Source: an uncultured Clostridia bacterium (GTDB taxonomy: Bacteria > Bacillota > Clostridia > Christensenellales > Aristaeellaceae). From it: a stretch of DNA of 64,000 bases. The notes under the pieces are model-generated. The model was not told the DNA's origin and made no database searches. It saw nothing but the letters and a program-made list of their open reading frames with translations. Within the stretch, counting starts at the first letter, position 1; the number at the start of each line of letters is the position of its first letter. Location: the NCBI GenBank assembly GCA_934643825.1, contig CAKUCW010000009.1:1-64000 (forward strand). Direction: 5' to 3'. Both the position numbers and the translations under genes were made by a program. Below are positions 1 to 7,962 of this stretch, in pieces.

Positions 1-76
1 GCACCTTTAGCTCAGTTGGTAGAGCACCTGACTCTTAATCAGGGTGCCCAGGGTTCGAGCCCCTGAAGGTGCACCA
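1..76 (+). tRNA. tRNA-Lys (CTT)
   Basis: The acceptor stem GCACCTT pairs with AAGGTGC, the D-arm reads TAGCTCAGTTGGTAGAGC, the anticodon arm CTGACTCTTAATCAG carries CTT, and the T-arm contains GGTTCGAGCCC. CCA is encoded at 74-76. The context GACTCTTAATC is typical of lysine tRNAs. The window begins at base 1 of the tRNA, so its promoter is not visible. Confidence 0.95.
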
Positions 77-79
77 AGC

Positions 80-114
80 AGACCAATCCGGTTTCGGGTT
101 GGTCTTTTTGTTTT
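80..114 (+). terminator. Terminator of tRNA-Lys
   Basis: An AGACCAA / TTGGTCT stem is followed directly by TTTTTGTTTT, a classic intrinsic terminator placed a few bases after the tRNA CCA end. Confidence 0.85.
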
Positions 115-123
115 GCGTGAAAT

Positions 124-279
124 TGTGCAAAGAATGTCTGTACGCAGAGCGTTGGCGGAAGAGCGTATGGGCTCAGCACATTTTTAGAACGTATGGGGGA
201 ATTGAAAAAATCGCCCGCGTGAGCGGAAAAATCATGTTTTGCAGAGCGATGGCGGAAGTGAGAGTGGGCTCAGCCCACA
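124..279 (+). repeat. R1 repeats: one good copy and one decayed copy
   Basis: Positions 201-279 hold a recognisable R1 unit: TCGCCCGCGTGAGCG, then TTTTGCAGAGCGATGGCGGAA, then the hairpin GTGGGCTCAGCCCAC. Positions 124-190 hold a decayed copy (GGCGGAAGAGCG, GGGCTCAGC). Open frames drawn through this stretch have no ribosome binding site and consist of repeat sequence, so I see no gene between the tRNA and about base 328. Confidence 0.7.
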
Positions 280-327
280 CGGAATTGCAAGGAAAGAAAA
301 AGTGTGATAGACTGTAAACCAGAATGG

Positions 328-372
328 ATGAAGAAAACGAAAAAAACGATTATCGACGTTGCAGAGATGATT
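328..372 (+). pseudogene. Possible remnant of a LacI-family regulator N-terminus
   Basis: An ATG at 328 begins MKKTKKTIIDVAEM, which resembles the first helix of LacI-type DNA-binding domains (usually TIKDVAKLAGVS). The resemblance stops after about 14 codons and no helix-turn-helix continuation or ligand-binding domain follows; the beta-glucosidase ribosome binding site starts about 10 bases later. LacI regulators often sit beside glycosidase genes, so a deleted regulator is plausible. The match is short and could be chance. Confidence 0.35.
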
Positions 373-400
373 CGACAAGATGAACGGAGGATTTTTTGTG

Positions 401-2761
401 ATGGAAGAAAAATGGCAGCGCATTCGGTTTATGCCCGGAACGCCCTTGGGCGAAGATGGACGCCGCGTAACCGGCAGTCAAAAGCACATGGATTTGGCAC
501 GCAGAGCGGCGGCAGAGGGCATGGTTCTGCTCAAAAACGAAAATAATATGCTCCCGCTGAAGTGCGGAAGCCGCGTGGCTGTGTTCGGAAAAGCGCAGGC
601 GGATTATGTCAAGGGTGGAGGCGGAAGCGGCGATACGACGGTTGCATATGTCCGGTCGCTGGCGCAGGGGCTTCGCATGAAACAGGATGAAGGCAAAATC
701 GAAGTCTTTGAGCCGCTGGAACATTTTTATCAGGAAAATGTCCGTGCGCAGTACGCTGCGGGCGCGACGCCCGGAAAAACGCGGGAGCCGATCTTGAACA
801 GCGAACTGGTTCAGCAGGCGCGTGCGTTTACCGATACCGCGATCATCACGATCTGCCGCTTTTCGGGCGAGGATTACGACCGCACGGGTCAGCCGCATGA
901 CGGTGATTACTTCCTTTCCTTCGATGAAGAACACATGGTCAGGCAGGTACTCGATGCGTTTTCACGCGTGATCGTGGTGCTCAACACCGGCGGCATGATG
1001 GATACGCTCTGGTTTAAGGATCAACCGTCGATCGGGGCGGCGCTGCTGGCGTGGCAGGGCGGCATGGAAGGCGGTCTGGCGGCGGCGGATATTCTGGTCG
1101 GCGATGCATGCCCATCCGGACATTTGACGGATACGTTTGCGTCGTCGTTCGCGGCATATCCGTCCTCGGGAAATTTTGCGGAGTCGCCGCTGTATGTGGA
1201 ATATCAGGAGGATGTGTTTGTCGGCTATCGTTATTTTGAAACGATTCCTGGCGCGGCGGATGCGGTTTGCTATCCATTCGGCTTTGGCTTGAGCTACACG
1301 ACGTTTGCGCTGAGCGATATTTCCGGCAGGCTGAGTAATGATGCGGGCGAATTGTCGATTTCTGCAAAGGTTACGAATACCGGCGCATGCGCGGGCAAAT
1401 ACGTCTTGCAGGCATATGTCAATCCGCCGAAGGGAAGAATCGCGAAGCCTGCGACCACGCTGGTCGGCTTTGCCAAGACGCATTTGCTGGAAGCGGGCGA
1501 GAGCGAAACGCTGAGGATTGTGTTTGAGCCGTATACGTTTGCGACCTACGACGATGAGGGCGTGATTCAAAAATCGGCGTATGTATTGGAAAAGGGCGAA
1601 TACAGCTTCCGAATGGGTGAAAACGTCCGCGATACGGTCGAAGTGGCTGAGCGGTATGTGCTGGGCGAAGACAGAGTCTTGCAGCAGCTTTCCGAAAAAT
1701 GTGCGCCGAGCCGGCTGCACCGCCGCATGCTTGAGGACGGTAGCTATCGCGAGATTTCCTGCGGGGCTGAAACGCCGCGTGTGGATTGGCGCGGGCTGGA
1801 AGGCATCCCGGGCGAGGGCGAGTATCCGGTGGAGATTCCGGAGAAGATACCGGGAAGCGCGTGGGCGAAGCCCGTCAAGCCGCAGCTGATGGATGTGGCA
1901 AACGGAGAGCTGACGCTGGATGAATTCATGAGTCTGCTCAGCGACGAGGATCTGGTTCGCCTGCTCGGCGGGCAGCCGAACCGCGGCGTTGCCAATACAT
2001 TTGGATTCGGCAACCTGCCGACCTACGGCGTGCCGAATGTGATGACGGCGGACGGACCGGCAGGTCTGCGCATTCAGCGTGAATGCGGCGTGACGACGAC
2101 GGCGTTCCCCTGCGCGACGCTGCTGGCATGCACATGGAACACGGAAATCGTGCGGGAAGTCGGCGCGGCAGGCGCGAAAGAAGTTCATGAAAACGGCATC
2201 GGCGTATGGCTGACCCCGGCGATCAATATTCACCGCACGCCGCTCTGCGGGCGCAACTTCGAGTATTATTCAGAAGATCCGCTCGTTGCGGGCGAAATGG
2301 CGGCGGCTATGGTTGAAGGCATTCAGAGCGAGGGCGTCGGCGCATCGCTCAAGCATTTTGCCTGCAACAATAAGGAAACGAATCGCAAGGATTCGGATTC
2401 ACGCGTATCCGAAAGGGCGCTGCGCGAAATCTATCTCAAAGGGTTTGAAATATGCGTCAGAAAGGCACAGCCGCTGACCGTCATGAGCAGCTATAACCTC
2501 ATCAATGGGCTGTGGGCAAGCCAGAATCGCGAATTGCTGACCGATATTCTGCGCGGCGAATGGGGCTTTGAGGGCATGGTGACGACGGACTGGTATACCC
2601 ACGCGCCGCAGTATACCGAGATTGCGGCGGGTAATGATGTGAAAATGGGATGCGGTGCGCCGGAACACACCCTGCGGATGATGCAGGAAGGGAAACTGAG
2701 CCGCGAGGACGTAAAGCGCAGCGTCAGAAGGCTGCTCGGCATGATCCTCAAGCTTGCATAA
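401..2761 (+). CDS. Glycoside hydrolase family 3 beta-glucosidase, permuted domain order
   Basis: This is a 786-residue GH3 enzyme, expected to release terminal beta-linked glucose or a similar sugar from oligosaccharides. The usual domain order is inverted. Residues ~20-300 are the GH3 C-terminal alpha/beta sandwich (EGMVLLKNENNMLPL at its start, FGFGLSYTTF at its end). A fibronectin-III-like domain covers ~305-415. The catalytic TIM barrel follows from ~505, with DGPAGLR, the substrate-binding stretch KHFACNN and the nucleophile Asp at ~730 in VTTDW. No signal peptide is seen, so it is probably cytoplasmic and acts on imported sugars. AACGGAGG at 383-390 supports ATG 401 or the adjacent GTG 398; ATG 380 lies upstream of that site. 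Permuted GH3 enzymes are known in ruminal clostridia. The exact substrate is not readable. Confidence 0.9.
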   Translation: MEEKWQRIRFMPGTPLGEDGRRVTGSQKHMDLARRAAAEGMVLLKNENNMLPLKCGSRVAVFGKAQADYVKGGGGSGDTTVAYVRSLAQGLRMKQDEGKIEVFEPLEHFYQENVRAQYAAGATPGKTREPILNSELVQQARAFTDTAIITICRFSGEDYDRTGQPHDGDYFLSFDEEHMVRQVLDAFSRVIVVLNTGGMMDTLWFKDQPSIGAALLAWQGGMEGGLAAADILVGDACPSGHLTDTFASSFAAYPSSGNFAESPLYVEYQEDVFVGYRYFETIPGAADAVCYPFGFGLSYTTFALSDISGRLSNDAGELSISAKVTNTGACAGKYVLQAYVNPPKGRIAKPATTLVGFAKTHLLEAGESETLRIVFEPYTFATYDDEGVIQKSAYVLEKGEYSFRMGENVRDTVEVAERYVLGEDRVLQQLSEKCAPSRLHRRMLEDGSYREISCGAETPRVDWRGLEGIPGEGEYPVEIPEKIPGSAWAKPVKPQLMDVANGELTLDEFMSLLSDEDLVRLLGGQPNRGVANTFGFGNLPTYGVPNVMTADGPAGLRIQRECGVTTTAFPCATLLACTWNTEIVREVGAAGAKEVHENGIGVWLTPAINIHRTPLCGRNFEYYSEDPLVAGEMAAAMVEGIQSEGVGASLKHFACNNKETNRKDSDSRVSERALREIYLKGFEICVRKAQPLTVMSSYNLINGLWASQNRELLTDILRGEWGFEGMVTTDWYTHAPQYTEIAAGNDVKMGCGAPEHTLRMMQEGKLSREDVKRSVRRLLGMILKLA

Positions 2762-2773
2762 AAATAAAGGCAA

Positions 2774-2944
2774 AAGGACTGTTGTAAAAAACAGCCCCGG
2801 ACTGTAGACAAAAAGCTGTTCTCCCCTCGAAGGGGGAGAACAGCCCTTTTCGCAAATGAAAGAATAGCTGAATTTCTTGGTTTTGCTGTTCAAGCTGGGT
2901 TTGCTTATGTCAACAAGCTGAAGGACTGTTATAGAAACAGCTCC
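2774..2944 (+). repeat. R2 repeat copy 1 with flanking hairpin direct repeats
   Basis: The core (2799-2920) contains a strong hairpin (GCTGTTCTCCCC / GGGGGAGAACAGC, 2814-2844) followed by CCCTTTT, then a conserved tail ending in TATGTCAACAAGCTG. The core is bracketed by two imperfect direct repeats that start AAGGACTGTT (2774-2798 and 2921-2944), each a small hairpin. The same core occurs inverted at 20543-20666. The first hairpin probably also terminates the beta-glucosidase transcript. Confidence 0.8.
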
Positions 2945-2955
2945 AAGGTAAAATG

Positions 2956-2988
2956 ACAGGCTGGCGAAGATCGTCAGCCTGTTTTTTG
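2956..2988 (+). terminator. Intrinsic terminator
   Basis: The stem ACAGGCTG / CAGCCTGT is followed by TTTTTT, directly downstream of the R2 element. It terminates plus-strand transcription before the convergent metallophosphoesterase gene. Confidence 0.8.
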
Positions 2989-3000
2989 ATATATGGGAGA

Positions 3001-3060
3001 TTGAGCGAAATCGCCCGTGTGAGCAAAGCTTTAAACTTTGGCAAAGGCGAAGGCGGCGCT
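3001..3060 (+). repeat. Decayed R1 repeat
   Basis: TCGCCCGTGTGAGCAAAGC, CTTTGGCAAAGGCG and GGCGGCGCT match the order of R1 blocks, but the terminal GCGGGCTCAGCCCGC hairpin has decayed. The copy abuts the 3' end of the convergent metallophosphoesterase gene. Confidence 0.45.
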
Positions 3061-3062
3061 GC

Positions 3063-4187
3063 TTACAACCGCGATGTGGTCAGGGAGACCAGCGAAATCG
3101 TGGGCGGGTTGCAAAAGCGGAAGAAAAGAGGCGGATAAATCCCATCGTTGTCGCCCAGACCGGGGCTGACGTAGAGATAGGTCTTTCCGACTTTGGATAG
3201 CCCGCAATAGGTTTGCGCACCGGGCAGAATGCCGTAGTTCGGCAGGTTCTGGGAGGGAATAAACAGGGCACCGACGAACGGGAGCCGAATCAGCCCGCCT
3301 TCGTAATGTCCGCAGAGAACCAGATGCAGCCGTTCGGACAGCGTGCCGGCGTATGCGTTTTCCAGCTCATACTCGGACGGCGGAACGTGTGTCAGAGAGA
3401 TGTAGACGTCGTCTTCCGTCATCATTTTGCGGGCGCTGCGCGTTTCACTCAGCCATTGCAGGTTGTATTTTGCGAGATCGATCTCGTTCTCATCCTGTGA
3501 TCCCAGCACATCCAGATATTGCCGCTCAAACTGCTCCTGCATCGTCTCCAAATCGAGGCTGAGCAGGGCGCTGGTCGTCAGCCAGAGCGAATGCCCGTCG
3601 CGCTCGATGAGCTGGGGCGAACTGAGCAGCTGTGCGCCGCGCTGCTGTGCGCCGAGGATCCACGGGGCGAAGGGGCTTCCGCCTGTCGCATAAGACATGG
3701 AGGCGGGGAGCGGATCGCGGTCGCCGGGAATCATATAAATCGGTGCATCGGGATTCAATTCGCGCAGAACCTCGATCAACTCATACAGCGGCTGCGCGTT
3801 TCCGCGGGAAGAAACCATGTCGCCGGTCATGACCACGGCGTCAAACTGCGCATCTCGAAGCGCGAAGCGGATGAACTGCTGGTCTTTGCCGAAGAGCAGC
3901 CCCTTCAGGTCTGAAATGTGCAGCAGCGTATACCCCTCAAACGCGGAATCCATCTTGCGGATGGGGACGGTTACGCGATCGACACGGACAAACTGATTGA
4001 CGCCCACGTTGATGAGCAGAACTGCCACAATCAGCGCCAGCAGGATGAGCAGCACGCGCCGTCCGAACGATTTGGGCGGTTTAGGGTCAAAAAAATCACC
4101 GTCCGGCTGATCGGCTCTGAAATGCGCAGTATGCTGCGGAGAAAAAGAGTCATAGCCGCTGCGGCTTTGAGAGGGTCGTCTGTTCAT
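3063..4187 (-). CDS. Membrane-anchored metallophosphoesterase-like protein with degraded metal site
   Basis: This 374-residue protein has a basic, proline-rich cytoplasmic N-terminus (~1-43), one membrane helix (~45-65, LLILLALIVAVLLINVG) and an extracytoplasmic calcineurin-like domain. The family's five metal-binding blocks can be aligned, but several ligands differ. HISDLKG replaces DxH, TGDMVSS lacks the second Asp, PGDRD replaces GNHD, SLTH keeps its His, and CGHYEG replaces GHxH. Known relatives (YkuE/YaeI type) hydrolyse phosphoester or lipid substrates near the membrane. With these changes it may bind metal weakly or act as a non-catalytic domain. GAGG lies just upstream of ATG 4187. 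It is transcribed alone, divergent from radA. Confidence 0.75.
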   Translation of the reverse strand: MNRRPSQSRSGYDSFSPQHTAHFRADQPDGDFFDPKPPKSFGRRVLLILLALIVAVLLINVGVNQFVRVDRVTVPIRKMDSAFEGYTLLHISDLKGLLFGKDQQFIRFALRDAQFDAVVMTGDMVSSRGNAQPLYELIEVLRELNPDAPIYMIPGDRDPLPASMSYATGGSPFAPWILGAQQRGAQLLSSPQLIERDGHSLWLTTSALLSLDLETMQEQFERQYLDVLGSQDENEIDLAKYNLQWLSETRSARKMMTEDDVYISLTHVPPSEYELENAYAGTLSERLHLVLCGHYEGGLIRLPFVGALFIPSQNLPNYGILPGAQTYCGLSKVGKTYLYVSPGLGDNDGIYPPLFFRFCNPPTISLVSLTTSRL

Positions 4188-4320
4188 AACCAGAACCTCG
4201 CTTCAACATGAAATGAAATATGGAGTAAAGCGCCTTTTCGGAAAGGAAAAGACAGCCCTCTTTCGTATATGAAGAATTGTATATGTACAGCCCAACGAGG
4301 GGAAAAGTTTTCGTAACTTC

Positions 4321-4349
4321 ATTATATCGTAAGCTTGTGCGGCATTCAA
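4321..4349 (-). promoter_or_regulatory. Promoter of the metallophosphoesterase gene
   Basis: Read on the minus strand, TTGAAT (4344-4349) and TATAAT (4321-4326) are separated by 17 bases. The predicted transcript has a leader of about 125 bases before ATG 4187. Confidence 0.7.
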
Positions 4350-4387
4350 CAGCAAAATCACAAATCCCCGAAATTTCAACGGCTTGC

Positions 4388-4416
4388 TTTGCAGATGGAA
4401 GAAAGTATGGTAGAAT
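4388..4416 (+). promoter_or_regulatory. Candidate radA promoter
   Basis: TTTGCA (4388-4393) and TAGAAT (4411-4416) are spaced 17 bases apart, about 90 bases before the radA start. The -35 box is a poor match, so this is tentative. The 4188-4513 interval otherwise holds only leader sequence for the two divergent genes. Confidence 0.5.
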
Positions 4417-4513
4417 AAACCGAAGTATAGGAAGTTGGGCTGATGAAGCGGCGCCTTTTGTCGGCGATGCGGCGGACGGGGCGCCTGCTTTACGGATATC
4501 TTGGAGGACAAAC

Positions 4514-5887
4514 ATGGCGAAGGAAAAGACCACCTATGTATGCAGCGCATGCGGTTATGAAACGCCGCGCTGGATGGGCAAGTGCCCCGGCTGCAACGCG
4601 TGGAATACGCTGGAAGAGCAGGCGCCGCAGTCGGCACAGACCGCGCCGGTCAAGGCGATCAAGCAGCGACCCGGTACGGGGGCAAGCGCCATGCGCCTTT
4701 CCGAAGTGCCGGAGGAGACGACCGCACGCGCAACGACCGGCATTGGAGAGCTGGATCGCGTATTGGGCGGCGGCGTGGTGGAAGGGTCGCTGATGCTGGT
4801 CGGAGGTGACCCGGGCATCGGCAAATCGACGCTTCTGCTTCAGGCGTCGGAGCATCTGGCGGCGGGAGGGGCGCGTGTCCTGTATATATCGGGTGAGGAA
4901 TCCGTTCGGCAGATCAAAATGCGTGCGAGGCGGTTGGGTGTCAAGAGCGAAAACCTGCTTGTGCTGAGCGAAAACGCGATGGATGCCGCCGAACGCCGCT
5001 GGGAAGAGCTTTCCCCGGATTACATGATCGTCGATTCCATCCAGACGATGTATCGACCGGACATGGCAAGCGCCCCGGGCAGCGTTTCGCAGGTGCGCGA
5101 ATGCGCCAGCCTGCTGATGCGCATGGCGAAGACGACGGGGTGCGCGGTTTTTCTTGTCGGGCATGTGACCAAAGAGGGCGCGATTGCCGGACCACGCGTG
5201 CTGGAACACATGGTGGACGTCGTGCTGTATTTTGAGGGCGACAGGCAGCACGAATACCGCATTCTCCGCGCCGTGAAGAACCGCTTCGGCTCGGTCAATG
5301 AAATCGGACTGTTTGAAATGCACGAAAACGGCATGGTGCCGGTTGAAAACCCGTCCGAGCTGCTGCTGTCCACGCGGGCACGCAATGTGCCCGGCTCCTG
5401 CGTACACTGTGCCATCGAAGGTTCGCGCCCGATGCTGGTCGATGTTCAGGCGCTTGCGCTGCAAACGGCATACGGCATGCCGCGGCGCACGACGAACGGC
5501 TTTGATTCGGGAAGGCTGGCGCTGCTGCTTGCCGTGCTGGAAAAGCGGGCGGGCGTATCGCTGTTCAATCAGGATGTCTATGTCAATGTCGCGGGCGGAC
5601 TGGAGCTTTCCGAGCCGGCGGCGGATTTGCCGCTGTGCGCGGCGGTGGCATCGAGCGTGCGCGACGCGTGCGTGCCGGGAGATTGGGCGGTCATCGGCGA
5701 GGTCGGTCTGGCTGGAGAAATCCGTGCGGTATCGCAGGCGGAAAGGCGGCTTGCGGAGTGTGCGCGGCTGGGCTTTACGACGGCGGTCATTCCCAGAGAA
5801 AATGCAAAACATCTGCGTGCGCCGGAAGGCATGCGCGTTTACGGAGTCGAAACGCTGGCGGAGGCGCTGGCGATACTCTTTGGCTGA
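4514..5887 (+). CDS. radA: DNA repair protein RadA/Sms
   Basis: RadA is a RecA-related ATPase that drives branch migration during recombinational repair. The 457-residue protein has the expected architecture: an N-terminal four-cysteine zinc finger (CSACGYETPRWMGKCPGC, ~10-27), Walker A GGDPGIGKST at ~97, the RadA-specific KNRFG motif at ~255, and a C-terminal Lon-protease-like domain (~280-457) ending in GVETLAEAL. ATG 4514 follows TTGGAGGACAAAC and starts exactly at MAKEKTTYVC, the usual N-terminus; the longer upstream frame lacks a ribosome site and family similarity. The next gene begins 14 bases after the stop, so radA probably heads the transcript through the molybdenum hydroxylase genes. 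Confidence 0.96.
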   Translation: MAKEKTTYVCSACGYETPRWMGKCPGCNAWNTLEEQAPQSAQTAPVKAIKQRPGTGASAMRLSEVPEETTARATTGIGELDRVLGGGVVEGSLMLVGGDPGIGKSTLLLQASEHLAAGGARVLYISGEESVRQIKMRARRLGVKSENLLVLSENAMDAAERRWEELSPDYMIVDSIQTMYRPDMASAPGSVSQVRECASLLMRMAKTTGCAVFLVGHVTKEGAIAGPRVLEHMVDVVLYFEGDRQHEYRILRAVKNRFGSVNEIGLFEMHENGMVPVENPSELLLSTRARNVPGSCVHCAIEGSRPMLVDVQALALQTAYGMPRRTTNGFDSGRLALLLAVLEKRAGVSLFNQDVYVNVAGGLELSEPAADLPLCAAVASSVRDACVPGDWAVIGEVGLAGEIRAVSQAERRLAECARLGFTTAVIPRENAKHLRAPEGMRVYGVETLAEALAILFG

Positions 5888-5901
5888 CGGAGGAATACAA
5901 G

Positions 5902-7182
5902 ATGGATTATGAATATTTTTTGCAGCGAATCCACGGCGTTATCATGCCGTCCACGGGCTGCACGGAACCGGTGGCAATCGCGCTCAACACGGCAACGGCG
6001 CGGGCAAACGCACAGGGTGAGGTTCGCCATTTGACGATCACGCTGGACAACTACCTGTATAAAAACGCGATGGGCGTCGGCATTCCCGGCGCGGATGAGC
6101 GCGGCGTGGCGCTCTGCGCGGCGATGGGCGTGACGGCAGGAGACGCGACGGCAAAAATGCGTGTGCTTGACCATGTTTCTCCGGAGGCGCTCAGCGCGGC
6201 GAAGAAAATGGTCGCCGAAGGCAGAGTGACCGTCAAGACGAGAAGTGATGTTCACGGCTTGCTGGTCGAATCCGTATTGGAAACGGACAGCGACACGGTT
6301 CGCGTGCTGACGCTGCAATCGCATACGAACATCGTCCGTGTCGATCATGCGCCGTTTGAAGCCTATGTGGAAAATGAGGACGGCAGCACGGCGGGCGATC
6401 CCATCTGCAACTGCAAGCTGTCTGAGATGATCGCGTTTGCGAAGGAAGTTCCGCTGGAGGAGCTGCGCTTTTTGCAGGACGGCATCGACATGAACATGGC
6501 GGTTGCGCAGGAAGGCTTGAAATTCGGTCTGGGCCGTGCGGTCGATACGCTCATCAAGCAGGGCGCGATCGGAGATTCTCCGGTTTCCCGTGCGGAAAAG
6601 CTCTGCGCGGCGGCGTCTTATGCGCGGATGAGCGGCGTCAGCATGCCCGTCATGACGGCGACGGGAAGCGGCAATCAGGGCATCACGCTGCTGTTGACCA
6701 TCGAGGGCGTGGCGCAGGCGATGGGCATTGACGAGGAGACCAAACTCCGCGCCGCGGCACTGGCGAACCTCATCAATATCTATGTCAAGACGTTTACGGG
6801 CACGCTGTCGGCGGTTTGCGCATGCGGCGTGGCGAGCGGACTGGGCGCGTCGGTCGGCGTGGTCTATATGCTGGGCGGCGGAGAGAAACAGATGCTCTTT
6901 GCGATGCAGAATATTCTCGGCTCGATCTGCGGCATGATCTGCGACGGCGCGAAGGAGGGCTGCGCGAGCAAGGTGCAGCTGTCCAGCGGGCTGGCGGTCA
7001 AGGCGGCGTTCCTGGCGATGAACGGCATGGGCGTACGCGGCGGCGACGGCATCGTCGGCACGCATGGGCTGTCCTCGCTGTTTGAAAATCTGGGGCATTT
7101 GGTGCGCGAGGGCATGGAGAACACGAACAGCGTCATTGTGGAAATCATGAGCGGCAACGAGGATTGCAGAGACCGGGCGTAA
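5902..7182 (+). CDS. L-cysteine desulfidase / UPF0597 serine dehydratase-alpha-like protein
   Basis: The 426-residue protein begins MDYEYFLQRIHGVIMPSTGC, the start typical of the CyuA/YhaM (UPF0597) family. Characterised members are oxygen-sensitive Fe-S enzymes that cleave L-cysteine to pyruvate, ammonia and hydrogen sulfide. Candidate cluster cysteines are in STGCTEP (~20), CNCK (~169-171) and CDGAKEGC (~346 and ~353); glycine-rich GSGNQG (~255) is also family-typical. GGAGG at 5889-5893 sets the start. Its position between radA and molybdenum hydroxylase subunits, with 15-base gaps, suggests it may supply sulfide for the terminal Mo=S ligand; that role is my inference. Serine dehydratase activity is the main alternative. 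Confidence 0.8.
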   Translation: MDYEYFLQRIHGVIMPSTGCTEPVAIALNTATARANAQGEVRHLTITLDNYLYKNAMGVGIPGADERGVALCAAMGVTAGDATAKMRVLDHVSPEALSAAKKMVAEGRVTVKTRSDVHGLLVESVLETDSDTVRVLTLQSHTNIVRVDHAPFEAYVENEDGSTAGDPICNCKLSEMIAFAKEVPLEELRFLQDGIDMNMAVAQEGLKFGLGRAVDTLIKQGAIGDSPVSRAEKLCAAASYARMSGVSMPVMTATGSGNQGITLLLTIEGVAQAMGIDEETKLRAAALANLINIYVKTFTGTLSAVCACGVASGLGASVGVVYMLGGGEKQMLFAMQNILGSICGMICDGAKEGCASKVQLSSGLAVKAAFLAMNGMGVRGGDGIVGTHGLSSLFENLGHLVREGMENTNSVIVEIMSGNEDCRDRA

Positions 7183-7197
7183 GCGGCGGAGAAGAGT

Positions 7198-7956
7198 ATG
7201 GCTCAGTATAAAAATTATGTGATTGCGCAGACGCTGGACGAGGCGTATGAACTCAACGCGAAGAAATCGACGGTGATTGTCGCGGGCAACATGTGGCTTC
7301 GCATGTGCGGCATGCGCAGGCAGACGGCGCTCGACCTGTCCGCGCTGGGGCTTGATTTCATCAAAGAGGATGAGCAGGGCTTTACCATCGGCGCGATGAC
7401 GACGCTGCGCACCATGGAAACCCATCCGGCGCTGAACGCGGCGTTCGGCGGGGTGTTTGCCCGTGCGCTTGAGCCGATTGTCGGCACGCAGTTCCGAAAC
7501 AGCGCGACGGTCGGCGGAAGCGTGTTCAGCCGATTCGGCTTTTCGGATGTCAGCACGCTGCTGCTCGCCATGGGCGCAAAGGTCGTGACCTATGCGCGGG
7601 GCGAAGTGCCGCTTGACGAGTTTCAGAAGGAAAAGTGGGACAGGGACATCCTGACTGCCATCCGCATTGAAAAAGGCAGGAGCGCGGCGATTGAAAGCGT
7701 GCGCCTGTCCAAGACGGATATCCCGGTGCTGGTCTGCGCGGCATCGGCGGATGAGCGCGGCGTGCGCGTGGCGCTGGGCAGCCGCCCGGCGCGTGCGATG
7801 ATCGTGGCAGAGGGCGCCAAGCCGGAAGCGCTTGACTATATGCGCATGGCGGCAGACATTCCGATGGGCACCAATGCCCGCGCATCGGAGGCTTACAGAA
7901 GGAAGGTCGCGCCGGTGCTGATGGAACGCGCCGTGCAGGCATGCCTGAAGAGGTGA
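7198..7956 (+). CDS. Molybdenum hydroxylase FAD-binding subunit
   Basis: This 252-residue protein matches the medium (FAD) subunit of xanthine dehydrogenase-type molybdenum hydroxylases, which passes electrons from the Fe-S centres to NAD or another acceptor. The FAD-binding features are VIVAGNMWLRM (~26-36) and QFRNSATVGGSVFSRFGFSDV (~100-120, quoted in part: RNSATVGGS), followed by the CO-dehydrogenase flavoprotein C-terminal domain. It is a little shorter than the ~280-290 residues common in this family. It lies 15 bases after the desulfidase-like gene and 6 bases before the 2Fe-2S subunit, so the subunits are clearly co-transcribed. Confidence 0.88.
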   Translation: MAQYKNYVIAQTLDEAYELNAKKSTVIVAGNMWLRMCGMRRQTALDLSALGLDFIKEDEQGFTIGAMTTLRTMETHPALNAAFGGVFARALEPIVGTQFRNSATVGGSVFSRFGFSDVSTLLLAMGAKVVTYARGEVPLDEFQKEKWDRDILTAIRIEKGRSAAIESVRLSKTDIPVLVCAASADERGVRVALGSRPARAMIVAEGAKPEALDYMRMAADIPMGTNARASEAYRRKVAPVLMERAVQACLKR

Positions 7957-7962
7957 GAGAAG

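Noticed and set aside
69..317. 82-codon open frame after tRNA-Lys
   Set aside because: No ribosome site; it is made of terminator and R1 repeat sequence.
962..2233. Long minus-strand frame of 423 codons opposite the beta-glucosidase
   Set aside because: Arg/His-rich shadow of the GC-rich gene; no motif and no ribosome site. The same applies to the long antisense frames opposite radA, the Mo subunit, copA, glnN, ftsH, pepF, recD2 and the PBP-murE region.
2399..2893. Minus-strand frame reading through R2 copy 1
   Set aside because: It is repeat sequence joined to antisense of the beta-glucosidase; the matching frame at 20498-20788 is likewise R2-derived.
4277..4513. N-terminal extension of radA
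   Set aside because: The zinc-finger start and GGAGG both point to ATG 4514; the extension has no similarity and covers the promoter.
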